This document shows positions 1 to 10,054 of a stretch of 64,000 nucleotides of DNA, piece by piece; the first letter of the stretch is position 1; each line of letters opens with the position of its first letter. The position numbers were made by a program, and so were the translations under genes. The notes under the pieces are model-generated. The model was not told where the DNA came from. It worked only from the letters and a program-made list of their open reading frames with translations, and ran no database searches. The stretch covers positions 1 through 64,000 of the forward strand of contig JAUCBJ010001059.1 of the NCBI GenBank assembly GCA_032718475.1, in the 5' to 3' direction. The stretch comes from Nemertoderma westbladi (Eukaryota > Xenacoelomorpha > Nemertodermatida > Nemertodermatidae).

Positions 1-3000
1 TGACACAAGTTGGGGGCCTCCATCTGGGTGGAGCACCGTAGGCACCGCGGTGGCGAGGAACAGCTTACGGAGGCAGTCGATAATGGCGACCGAGGTGGTG
101 TCGGAGTTTAGCCGATATAATGTCGGCCACCCAGTGAACTCGTCGGTGGCGGCCATGTAGTTTTTGGCGTCGACCTGGAAGAGGTCGATGTGGGTCCGTT
201 GGAACGGACGGGTCGCTTCCGGGTTGCGCTGGAGGGGCTCGGGTGCGTGGGAGGGGAGGACTGCCTGACACGGTTGGCACCGCTCCACCGCCTGTGTAAT
301 GTCGTGGGCGATGGAGGGCCACCAGACAGACCTGTTAGCGCGTTCTCGCGTCTTGTTAAGGCCCTGGTGGGCTGCGTGGAGTTGCAGCAGGGTCTCGTGT
401 CGCAGTTCCACGGGGATGTATAGTTGGGGCCCGCGGAGGATGAGGCCATTGTGGGCCATCAGGTCAGCGCGGTGAGCGAAGTAAGGTCTGAGTTGGTCGT
501 CGGTAATCTGGTGTTTGGAGGTTGGCCAGCCCTCGTCGATGGTGGTGAGCAGGGCGCGGTAGACGGGGTCTAGCTGGCCGACCTGGCGGACCTGTTCGAG
601 ACGGGCGTCCCGGGATTCGACGGGTTGTATTTCTCCCGCAGCCGCGTTGACGATGAACTCCCGGTCGGCGTCGTCCTCCGGGGTGAGTAGTAGGTCGGAG
701 GGCTCCGGTGCGTGGCGGGGGGCGCGGGAGAACGCGTCAGCCACGAGGTGCTTGGTGCCGCGTTGGTGCCGAGCGGTGAAATTAAACCGCGCCAAGGCGG
801 TCTTCAGTTTCAGCAGGCGGTCGTTGGTGACCTGGTCGAGGCTGCGATCGTTCAGTACAGGAATCAACGGACTGCTGTCGGTCACCAGTTCGAAGTGCCG
901 CAGTCCGTCGAGGAAATAGCGGCACTTGTGGGCCGCCCACGCAGCGCCGAGGGCCTCCAGTTCGGCCATACCGGACCAGTTGGCCTCGTGTTTGGCGAGG
1001 GTACGGGAGCCGCACTGGACGGTGAGCCAACGGTTGGAGTCGGGGTCGCGCTGTCGGAGAAGGAAACCGAGTCCGTGGAGCCGGGAGGCGTCGGTGAGGA
1101 GTTCCGTCCGTCGGTCGGGGTGGAACCCAGACAGGTAGTGGGGGCTGGACAGGGCGGACCGAGTCGCCTCGAACGCCTGGTTGTGTTGGGGCAGCCACAA
1201 CCAGCTGTTATAGTTAGAGTTCAGGCTCCGGAGGGGTTCGATTAGTTGGGTTATCTCGGCTGTGGAGTTTCCCAGCTGCTGGGCGAGGCCGAGGAACGAT
1301 CGGAGTTCCTTCCGGCAGGTTGGGGTCGGGAAGTTCCGTAGGTCGTCCGTGAGTTCCGGGTCGATCCGGAATCGGCCGTGGGAGACGATGTAGCCGCCGA
1401 ACTTGACCTCCGGAAGGCAGAACTGAACCTTCCTCGGGTTGATGGAGATGTCGGCGGTGTCGCAGGCGGCGAGAACTCTCGCCACTGCCTCCGGATGCTC
1501 CTCTATGGTGTCGGTATAGATGAGGATATCCTCGACGATCCGGCCGATGTTGGGGACGCCCTGGAGGGCCTTGGCCATCCGGGCGTTGAAGACGTCCGAA
1601 CTGCCGTGCCACCCCATGGGCATTCGGCGGTACCGGAACCGTCCCCGCGGAGTGGCGAACGTGGTGAGCTCCCGGCTGTTCCGATCGAGGCCGACCTGGT
1701 GGAACCCCTTGAGTCCATCGACGACGGAGAAGTAGCGGGCCGATGTGGGGACGCGGGAGACGACCTGGAACGGGTCCGGGGAAAAGTAGGCGGGTCGGAC
1801 GGTGTGGCGGTTCAACTCCCGGAGGTCGACAGTAATCCGGACGGAGTTGGGGTCGCTCTTCTTCCTAGTAACGACCATGGGGCTGAGCCACGCGCTGGGA
1901 CTGTTGGCATCGTCCGCGGGCTCGAGGATCCCCATGGCAACCTGGTCGCTGAGCTCCCTGTCGAATGCCTCCTCCAGGTTGGCCGGTATGGGGCGGTTGG
2001 AGTACCGGAACGATGGTTTGGCGTCCGGGAGCAGTTTTATGGTTATATCCCCCCCGGCCATAACCCTACAGTTCCCAGAGAGGGGGCGGGGGTACCGGGT
2101 AACCAGGGTTTCCCAGGTCTGGGTCGCGTTGGGTGGCAGTGTCGGCGATGGTGTCGGTGTTGGTGGGGTTGGCGGTGGTTGTGCTGGTGGCGTGGTCGGT
2201 GGCGTGGGCGGTGGCGCGGCCAGTAGCTGGTTCGCACATTGCCTAGTGAGGGCGTCGGGTGGCCCCCGCCCACCCCGGAGGATGGGGCTCCACAGGATCC
2301 CGAGGGTGAAGCAGGTCTTCCTGGACAGCAGTGGTTGGTGGAGGCCGTCCAGGACCCAGACATCCGTGGTGCAGGCAGTGTGCAATGCATGGCACTGGAT
2401 GGTGGCGCCGAATACTCCCTTAAAAACCCAACCCGCTCGACTACCGTTGGCGAGTTTAGGTGGTTGGGGCGGCGGGTTGGAGTTCCGGAGGTTCTCGACT
2501 TTCCCCCCGAAGGCTGAGTAGATCCGGAAGGGAATCGCCGTAATGTTGGCACCGGAATCTGGGAGGAACTGGAGTTCGGTGATTCCGAAACTGGGGTTCT
2601 TAGTGACCTGGAATCCCAGTGTCACCGTCTCGAGGGACTCCAACTGTTCAATGGAGGAGACGGTGGGGGCGTCGTAAAGTTCGGGACCGGCGAGGATCGA
2701 CCAGATCTCGGCGGCGTTGGTCGACCGATCGTCGTCGTAATCGGTGGCGGGCCCGTCGGCTGCGTTGGTCTGGGGGCGGCGGGGGCACATCCGATTGTAG
2801 TGCCCGACTGTGTTGCAGTGGCGACAGCGGGCATCGGCGCCGGGGCAACGGGCTCCCGCGTTGTGTGGGGGGAACCCGCACTGCGGGCAGCGGGTGGGTG
2901 GTTGATCGCGGCGGGGCCTGGGCCGGCGGCTGCGTTGCGCCGTCGCTCTGGCAGCCGAGGGCGCCGTGGGAGCGGTTGCGGGGGCCCCGCTCCACGACAT

Positions 3001-3645
3001 GGAGGCGGCGTCCTTGCGGGCAGTCCAGACAGTCTGCGCGAGGCGGAGGGCATCCGTGATGTAGCTGTCTGGAGGCAGGCGGAGGAGCTGCTCGGTCACC
3101 TCTTTGTCGCCGAAGCCCGCGATGAATTGATCGAGGAGCCGATCGTTGGCGTGGGCCGCCGCGGTGGGGAGCGCCTCGAACTCACACTTGGTGGCGATGT
3201 CCCGGAGGTGGACCAGGAACGTCTCCGGTGTTTCCTCTGGGAGGCGGGAACGCCGGGCGAGTTCCTGTCGGTGGACCCGTTTGTTAGTCCCTCCGTGGAC
3301 GTGGGTACCGAGTGTCGCGATGACGAGGGACGCATCCGAGTTGTCGACAGTGGAGAGCCCAAGTCCCCTTACCACGGCGTTCGTACTGCGGGAGAACGCG
3401 GATGTGAGGGCGGCTCGACGCTGTCTGTTGGTGGCCCGGAGGAGGTCGGCCGAGACGGCCGGGTCCGGAGGGTCCGTGGGGTCGATGGTCCGCAGGTTCT
3501 CGAGGCCCGACGTCACCAGGAACGCTTCCCACTCCTCGATCCACAGGTCCCACGTCGAACGTTCGCAGTCGATGTCGAACGGAGGGGCTGCGCTGCGGAG
3601 TACGAAGGAGCGGGGGTCACGGGGGTCGGTTGAGTTGTGCGCCAT
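1..3645 (-). CDS. Ty3/gypsy retrotransposon Gag-Pol, left part off the window
   Basis: One reading frame is open from an ATG at 3645 to the left edge, 1215 codons with no stop. It encodes a Gag-like N-terminus, then a cysteine-rich part with a CPQC motif and a CX2CX4HX4C zinc knuckle (2785-2826, residues about 274-287). An aspartic protease motif DSGA follows near residue 361, then reverse transcriptase, RNase H, an HHCC integrase zinc finger and the start of the integrase core, which is cut at the edge just after a DGGPQ motif. Gag and Pol are one frame with no stop or shift between them. The RT catalytic box reads IVEDILIY (GAG at 1531-1533), so the first of the two aspartates of the usual YxDD box is glutamate. 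The DNA is much more GC-rich than its surroundings. Family assignment is firm; activity is uncertain because of the glutamate. Confidence 0.93.
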   Translation of the reverse strand, partial: MAHNSTDPRDPRSFVLRSAAPPFDIDCERSTWDLWIEEWEAFLVTSGLENLRTIDPTDPPDPAVSADLLRATNRQRRAALTSAFSRSTNAVVRGLGLSTVDNSDASLVIATLGTHVHGGTNKRVHRQELARRSRLPEETPETFLVHLRDIATKCEFEALPTAAAHANDRLLDQFIAGFGDKEVTEQLLRLPPDSYITDALRLAQTVWTARKDAASMSWSGAPATAPTAPSAARATAQRSRRPRPRRDQPPTRCPQCGFPPHNAGARCPGADARCRHCNTVGHYNRMCPRRPQTNAADGPATDYDDDRSTNAAEIWSILAGPELYDAPTVSSIEQLESLETVTLGFQVTKNPSFGITELQFLPDSGANITAIPFRIYSAFGGKVENLRNSNPPPQPPKLANGSRAGWVFKGVFGATIQCHALHTACTTDVWVLDGLHQPLLSRKTCFTLGILWSPILRGGRGPPDALTRQCANQLLAAPPPTPPTTPPAQPPPTPPTPTPSPTLPPNATQTWETLVTRYPRPLSGNCRVMAGGDITIKLLPDAKPSFRYSNRPIPANLEEAFDRELSDQVAMGILEPADDANSPSAWLSPMVVTRKKSDPNSVRITVDLRELNRHTVRPAYFSPDPFQVVSRVPTSARYFSVVDGLKGFHQVGLDRNSRELTTFATPRGRFRYRRMPMGWHGSSDVFNARMAKALQGVPNIGRIVEDILIYTDTIEEHPEAVARVLAACDTADISINPRKVQFCLPEVKFGGYIVSHGRFRIDPELTDDLRNFPTPTCRKELRSFLGLAQQLGNSTAEITQLIEPLRSLNSNYNSWLWLPQHNQAFEATRSALSSPHYLSGFHPDRRTELLTDASRLHGLGFLLRQRDPDSNRWLTVQCGSRTLAKHEANWSGMAELEALGAAWAAHKCRYFLDGLRHFELVTDSSPLIPVLNDRSLDQVTNDRLLKLKTALARFNFTARHQRGTKHLVADAFSRAPRHAPEPSDLLLTPEDDADREFIVNAAAGEIQPVESRDARLEQVRQVGQLDPVYRALLTTIDEGWPTSKHQITDDQLRPYFAHRADLMAHNGLILRGPQLYIPVELRHETLLQLHAAHQGLNKTRERANRSVWWPSIAHDITQAVERCQPCQAVLPSHAPEPLQRNPEATRPFQRTHIDLFQVDAKNYMAATDEFTGWPTLYRLNSDTTSVAIIDCLRKLFLATAVPTVLHPDGGPQLVS

Positions 3646-3819
3646 AGTATTAATGTAGGCCTATTACTTTATTAACAGCAGACAGGCAGACAGAACCTAA
3701 TGTGCGGGTATGGCTGGCCTGGGCCCGAGGGCCTGGCGGTCTAGCAGAGTATACTGGTAGCGTGGTAGGTGGTAGCAGTAGGCTGGTACAGCAATACAGT
3801 TGTAGGTTCGAAAATCATA
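3646..3819. other. Untranslated leader of the left gypsy element
   Basis: This is the stretch between the primer binding site and the gag-pol ATG. I see no reading frame or other feature in it. Confidence 0.5.
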
Positions 3820-3828
3820 ACTGCGCCA
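3820..3828 (-). promoter_or_regulatory. Primer binding site of the left gypsy element
   Basis: Read on the minus strand this is TGGCGCAGT, placed between the 5' LTR and the gag-pol start as expected for a tRNA primer site. The complete gypsy element at 53068-58441 has the same word at the same position. Confidence 0.6.
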
Positions 3829-3903
3829 TGACTGATATATATAATATATATATATAATAAGACATGCAGACTTCACGGGGGAGAGCCATGCACTATACTA
3901 CAC
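3829..3903 (-). mobile_element. Probable 5' LTR, or part of it, of the left gypsy element
   Basis: On the plus strand the segment begins TGACTGATAT directly next to the primer site and could end at CTACACA, giving TG...CA ends. At 75 bp it is short for an LTR. The inner boundary is supported by the primer site; the outer one is a guess because the second LTR is outside the window. Confidence 0.4.
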
Positions 3904-3906
3904 AGA

Positions 3907-4700
3907 GACCCCCGATTTTTTTTTACGAATCGACTTCTATGATGAAGGGGCAACTTTTGAGCATTTCGAAATTTTCAAAAAGCGATTTGATCAGGCCGCG
4001 ATCAGAAAAGATCGTGTTTTCGGTTTTATTTTGAAGACCAAGTCCTGGGAGTTCACCGTATGGAAAAACTTAACATCACAAAAAGATTCCTCGCCCTCGA
4101 ATTATGGGGGGTAGCCAAAATTTGGGCATAAAAAAGTTCAAGTCTAGTGGGTCAAAACTCAAGATCACGATCGCGAAAAGATCAGTATATTTAAAATCGA
4201 ATCTAAGCATTTTTCTAATAAACATTCATTGTAAGAAATGTGCAATGGTCTATTCTGAGTTGATTAAAAAAAAATTGGCTCGATCGGGCAACCAGTTCTC
4301 GAGATCAGCTTCCTGATCATAAAAGATCGTGTTTTTCAGTTTTTCCCGATTTTCTCTAAAACTTTGTTTGAGATCCCTGATTTTTTTTTACTAATCGACT
4401 TCTATTAAGAAGGGGCAACTTTTGAGCATTTCAAAATTTTCAAAAAGCGATTTGATCAGGCCATGATCAGGAAAGATCATGTTTTCGGTTTTATTTCGAA
4501 GACCAAGTCCTGTGAGTTCACCGTATGAAAAAACTTAACATTACAAAAAGATTCCTCACCCTCGAATTAGGGGGGGTAGCCAAAATTTGACCATAAAAAA
4601 GTTCAATTCTAGGGGGTCAAAAGATCATGATCGCGAAATGATCAGTTTTTTCGAAATTACTTCTGAGCATTTTGGGGCAAAACTTTCAAACTAAAAAACA
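3907..4700. repeat. Two direct copies of a ~470-bp unit
   Basis: Sequence from about 3907 recurs from about 4376 with roughly 90% identity by eye. Shared blocks include 'cgacttctat', 'ggggcaacttttgagcattt', 'gaagaccaagtcctg' and 'aaaagattcctc'. The second copy is shorter. No coding potential is visible. Confidence 0.75.
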
Positions 4701-5029
4701 TTCACTGGAGTGTTCTAAGTAGATTAAAAAAAAATTCGACTCAATAGGCCTACCGGTACCGGAGATATGGTCGTCCAAAGTCTGCTTCCGGTAATTCGAA
4801 AATATTTCGAAAACCCTTGATCGAATTTTTTCCTTGAAAATATCGATGGCACCTTGACGAACAGTCGTATGTCATGTTTTGATGATTTTGAGAAAATGGC
4901 GTTTGAAAATTTTTAGTTTTTTAATTATGCATAACTTGCAATCAACTTTATAAAACCGCTTCATATTTCATTGTAACAACAATTTTGATGAGGGCTTTCA
5001 GAAAAAAATGTAATTTTTTTATTTGAAGA

Positions 5030-5070
5030 GTATGACGTCATTTAATGACGTCATATTTGAAATACGCCGT
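5030..5070. repeat. Paired TGACGTCA palindrome
   Basis: Two TGACGTCA words lie seven bases apart in a near-palindromic AT-rich context (atgacgtcatttaatgacgt). It lies inside the 4841-7786 element. Confidence 0.4.
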
Positions 5071-5189
5071 TTCGTCAAAAAAATATCAAGGGCTTTTGCC
5101 AAAATAAGCTAACTATATTTTTACATATAGCATAAGCCCGGTTCACAATGGAGCAATAAGGTCCTCCATTGTAATTCTGAATATAATTA

Positions 5190-6655
5190 ATTATAGTTTT
5201 GCTAACTACTACTCTACTAGGTCGAGCGAACTCGGACAGTGGAAATGAGATCCTTCCAGGCTTCCCGATTCTCCATAGTTGTCGCAATCTCGTTTCTCCC
5301 AAGTTCAGTATCCCTTTCAAGTTGATCTATATATGTTATGGCCGGTCGTCCACGACTACGCTTTCCATGAGTTGGTTGCCAGAAAAGTAGATCTGGTATG
5401 ACCTCGTCTTTACTTCACCAGCAGTGCCCACTGAATCGTAATCTGCGTTCACGGAGGGTGGTTGATACAGGTGGTATTGTACCATAAAGCTCGGCGTTTG
5501 TCATGTGTTGTCTCCAGCTGATGTTTAGGGCTGCCCTTAGTAGTCTTGTGTAGCAACCATCAATTCGTTGTTCAAGTGATTTAGTCAGTGTCCAGGTCTC
5601 ACCCCCGTATAAAAATACACTTTCCACTGTGGCTCGAAAGAACTTAGTCTTCAGGTGCCTGGAGAGATCTGATTTCTAGATGGTATCAATTATTGATAGA
5701 GCTACCCAAGCCTTTGCTTTCCTAACTTCTATGTCCTTTTTGCTACTCTCTATCCATGATCCAAGGTACTGGAAGTCATCGACCTTCCTTAGTTGATTAT
5801 TATCAATGGTTGTCAAGTTTCCATCAACATTGAAGGTCATGAATTCGGTCTTGGTAGCATTTATATGCAATCCAACCTCCTTAGCAGCCCTCTCCACTTT
5901 ATTTAGTAGAAGCTGTGCATCTGCTAGGGTATTAGAGAGCAGGGCGATGTCATCCGCAAAGTCGGTGTCTGTGACTGTAGTTGCCGGATATCTACTACTT
6001 CTGCGTTCTTGAAGTGTGAATCCCAGGTCTTCACCCTTTGTGGCCGTCCTCATTGCGTAATCCAGCACAATTACAAATAGTAATGGTGCTGATGTATCAC
6101 CTTGCAGTACCCCAGCCAGGATTGAGAAAAACTCAGTTTCACAATCTGGTGAGAGTACCTGCGCTTCTGTGTCACAATATAACAATCCAATGCCAGCAAC
6201 AATTACTTCTGGTATTCCATAAGCTCTTAGGATTTCATTCATTTTGCCTCTATGGATGGAGTCGAATGCCTTCTTGAAGTCCACAAAAGTCATGACTGCG
6301 GGGAGATTCTTTGACTTAATTCCTTCAATCAGTCTCCGTAGTGCAAGTATCTGAGCTATTGTTGATCTACTTGGTCGAAATCCGTTTTGGCTCTTACGCA
6401 GTAGTTTCTCTATGTGAGGCCTAATCCTATATAGAATCATTTTATTGTATATTTTGGCAGCTACCACAAGCAGACAGATCCCACGATAGTTTGTTGGTAT
6501 ACCGAGGTCTCCTTTCTTGGGGAGAGGCTTTAGTTTACCTTTAGTCCAAATTGGTGGTGGCTTTTCCCCTTTTAACATCCGGTTGCAAACATTCAATAAT
6601 GGTCTGTTTAGCACTCCTGTTTTCCTACCGGAGGGTCTACATGGAGTCCGCCATC
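5190..6655 (-). pseudogene. LINE (non-LTR retrotransposon) remnant: RT and C-terminal part
   Basis: Reading leftward from about 6650 the frame encodes the LINE reverse transcriptase: NGFRPSRST, the FVDFKKAFDS block, GVLQGD and the catalytic TDFADDIAL. The LINE C-terminal region follows (LLRAALNISWRQHMTN, RRLRFSGHCW, HGKRSRGRPA). Two in-frame stops break it: TAG at 5676-5678 and TGA close to 5415, the latter where relatives have arginine, so probably CGA to TGA. The endonuclease half is missing, so it is a 5'-truncated dead copy. The clade is not certain. Confidence 0.85.
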
Positions 6656-8829
6656 AGTTCATCATTTGTATACATAAGCAAGCACACATAAACAAGCGCG
6701 AAATCGCTAAAAAAATAATTTTTTCACTAAACTTTTATAAAACTAAAACCCAACTGGAAATTAACAACAAGAACACCATAACACCGACAACGGATAAAAT
6801 TTACTTCAATTTCAGCTATAGCTAAAGCATATTCTTCAGCTCCACGATTGGCTACTGGAAAGTATGATGACCTCGTTTCGCTCTGTACTGGTAATACACC
6901 AGTAATACCCGCCATGTATTCGCAATTTTATCTTCCCCTTCCACATCCACATCAGTAATTCATCAAACATATTGGAAAACTTAACAACAAGTACTCATAC
7001 TAATCTTATGCATGTCTTATGAATGTCAGTTAAGACTGGTTATTCTAATCAACACAACAATAATCGAAAGAGAAGTTTACAGGTTACAGTTTAATTTTTG
7101 CTTCTAATAAGCTGTTATTTCCATCGATTTTCCCCTGGAGAGTTAAATGTTGATCTTCTGGGGGGATAGAGAAAAGTGTTGTATAATGAGAGTATTTAAC
7201 ATTGGAAGTAAGTGTGGCATCATCTCTGCCAAGATTAACATATTTATATGTTAACACATTATATTAACAGCCAAGAGAGCGAGAGTGGAGCCTTTGGATT
7301 CACGTTCAACAATAACTTTATTACTTTACAATATGAACACAGTGTTGTACCTACCCACTTGCATAAATAAATGTGTCATAAATTTTCTGTCAAGTTCAAC
7401 TCTACTCTCATTGTTTTGGGCAAATTAGTTAATATTGCATAATGAAATATAAATAAAACATCAATATAACAATATTAGTAAGGTTTCTTACATTTTAGTT
7501 CATATTTTTATAAACATTAATAGGTCGTATTACAAGATAATCATTGGCTAACCTTTTGACGAACAGACGTTTTGGAAAATTTTTCTTATACGACCTTTCG
7601 TCAAATTAAAATTGTTTAGAAATACCATATAAGGCCGTTTGCTTTTTACTGTATAGAGTTTAATACTGAAGATATGAATACGACCTTTTGTCAAAACATA
7701 GTTCCACCTTTTATGAACTCAAATACCCAATAAAGTCAAAATCGCAAAAGTTGCCAATACGACTGTTCGTCAAGATGCCATCGATATGTGAATGTACAGT
7801 TAGTGGACCCGCATCTAACGATATATCACAATCCATATTTCGGATGACAGGTACCGGTGAAATCAGACTTTACCAAAAAAATTCAAATTTTAGCTACTCA
7901 TGTCTGACTATCTCGAAAACTATAATAGGTATGGAAATACTTTCACTGCAAGAAATGTTCGCCTATCCAATGCGCTTCTAACTCTGTGCTCGGATTTTGC
8001 ATAGTGTCAAAACCTACAACTTAACCCCCCCAGCGGAGGGAACGGAGTGACCGGAGCGCCAGTACTATCTTTCATTATTATGAAGTAATAAGGGCGGTGG
8101 GTGGGGTAGGTGGTGAACACTATTTATAGGGTGGAAGGAGGGTCTAGTATATTACTTTAGGATATTTGATTTCTTTGCAATATAGTTTAGCTGCCTCAGT
8201 CTTATTTGTAATATGTTATACATTATACCAAATTATATCAAGTTTTAACATACTACATTGTCTACCTGTAGGAGAAATATACAATGTAGGGCTCATAATA
8301 TATTTATAAATAGATTTAGTATATTTACATTGTATAACAGAGTTAATTGATACTATTACGGTATTATACTAAAGACGCCGCTTTGATATATCTGATCAAA
8401 TGGCAATTTCTTGTATATTATCTATTTCACTATCTTGGGTATATCATTCAATTTCTAAAACTATAATAATAAACATTTACTTCACTTCTTGTTTACTCGC
8501 ATGGATATATTGATATAAAACACTTCAGTATAATATCTTATAGGGCCAAACACAGATTAATCGGAATAATATGTTTAATTATTATTACAATTGGCACATT
8601 GATGTAAGTAGTACATGAGTTTGATAAAATAATTATGAATCTGTATCTTATTCTACTTTGTCTATATGATTATGTTATATAATAATGTTACTTTATCACT
8701 TTGGTTTAAACCGATCTCCTTTACTATTACTTACTACTTATACTACTACTACTACTACTACTATTACTACTGACTACTACAGAGTTATATATTATAAGAG
8801 GATGGGGTTCGTGATTATTAGTTATTATA
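6656..8829. other. Non-coding AT-rich stretch
   Basis: Apart from the right end of the inverted-repeat element (to 7786) I see no gene. There is a GC-richer spot near 8030-8070 and a (TAC)n-like microsatellite near 8740-8780. The rest is AT-rich and unrecognised. Confidence 0.5.
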
Positions 8830-8832
8830 CAA

Positions 8833-9290
8833 GTGCCCCTCGGCTATAGAGAGTCCACCCTCGGTTGCTTACTGGATGGTACATTCACAAGAATGCTACG
8901 CCGGGTTCATTGTGTCAAGTACAATGCACACATCTCCAACCAGACACTATATAACATTGGAGGTGTCTCATTGGTTCCCCCAAGCTTGACACTAGAACAA
9001 AATCGCCTCCGCTTTGCAGGACAGCAGGACATTGCTTTCGCCGTGAGGACCAGCCAGTGCATAATCTTGTACTTTGGCAGCCTCATGGGGTGAATAAGCA
9101 TGGTGGACAGCCCATGACTTTCTTGAGACGCATCTTAAAGGACACTGGCCTTAAAGATGCGGATGATCTAGCAAATGTCATGGGTGATAGGGAGTTGTGG
9201 CGGTGCAATTTTGTTGACAAGCCGGCACAGCATTCTTAAAAATGCAGCTGCAATGCAGCATGCCGATCCTAGTAGTAGTAGTAGTGTTTC
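8833..9290 (+). pseudogene. LINE 3'-end remnant
   Basis: Broken frames encode the C-terminal LINE pattern also seen at 5190-5630 on the other strand: FTRMLRRVHCVKYNAHISNQ and RLRFAGQ, then after a frame change LVLWQPHGVNKHGGQP and DTGLKDADDL. It ends with a (TAG)n run near 9271-9287, a usual tail for such elements. Only the 3' end is present. Confidence 0.75.
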
Positions 9291-9782
9291 TTCCATGACA
9301 ATGTTGATTTCGAATTGGATTGAAAATGATAATATTACAACTTATTTCTCAAAATATATTGCTAACTATATATATGCCGGTAACAACATACTTAAATAAA
9401 TGTGAATGACAATATTATATTATTACTTTTATATCACAAATATCCTCTTAATAATTATTCTAGTTAATAAAACAAAAGATAAATTTTACCACTAAAATTA
9501 CCAGTTAATAGTTCTAACAATAATTAATTATTTGCACTAATATTACAGAACAAAGCACATAAGAACTGAAATATATTCTATACAATATGAATTACAATCC
9601 CGTAGGTGGGTGATGTGAATTCCCTTTTAAGCGGATTGGGAAGGAATAATCCAATATAACACGAGCCTCTCCTTACACTTTATGGATTACGGGTTCTCCA
9701 TTTGTTCAGCAACGATAACATTTCGTTTCAGCTGACTATTTCCGATAAATTATACAGATATTGTGGAATTAAGGAATTTCAA
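9291..9782. other. AT-rich DNA downstream of the Drp1 gene
   Basis: This should hold the 3' UTR and polyadenylation region of the minus-strand Drp1 gene. I did not find a convincing AATAAA on the minus strand close to the stop codon. Confidence 0.4.
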
Positions 9783-10054
9783 TCAATTAATATAAGTTTC
9801 TCGAATCTCCCCTATTATGTGATTCGCTTCTTGAAGACAGGCCAACATCTGGCTCGCTTCGGTTCGTCTGTTAGCTATGTCTACGGATTCCTGCAGTACT
9901 GTTTTACAATCATCGCTATTTTTATAAAGTTTCTGTACCAGTTCGCTATATAGAGAAGAACATGTGTAGTTAACCAGGAAGTGCATTATCGACTTGGGCA
10001 CGGAATCCTGAATCCCTTTTCGAATAATGTTGAAATAGGATTCTATTAATTTTC
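9783..10054 (-). CDS. DNM1L: Drp1 exon 12 (stop codon)
   Basis: Acceptor TTTTTAG|GAA; encodes [29 protein letters not shown] and [11 protein letters not shown] followed by the stop at 9783-9785. This is the C-terminal GTPase effector domain. Confidence 0.93.

Larger units (their letters stand above)
4841..7786. mobile_element. DNA element with 30-bp terminal inverted repeats and TA ends
   Basis: The 30 bases at 4841-4870 and 7757-7786 are reverse complements except at one position. Both begin TATCGATGGCA at the outer end, so a TA target duplication (Tc1/mariner style) is possible. Related words with 'cgaccttttgtcaaa' and 'cgacctttcgtcaa' recur inside the right end. The middle is occupied by a LINE remnant at 5190-6655. 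No transposase is visible, so this would be a non-autonomous element or the shell of one. Confidence 0.55.

Noticed and set aside
1378-2521. Plus-strand open frames of 239 and 282 codons
   Set aside because: They are opposite-strand shadows of the GC-rich gypsy gag-pol frame, with glycine/valine-rich nonsense sequence.
3806-3828. tRNA 3' half (GGTTCGAAAATC...GCGCCA on plus)
   Set aside because: The T-stem does not pair and no other arms are present; it is the complement of a retrotransposon primer site.
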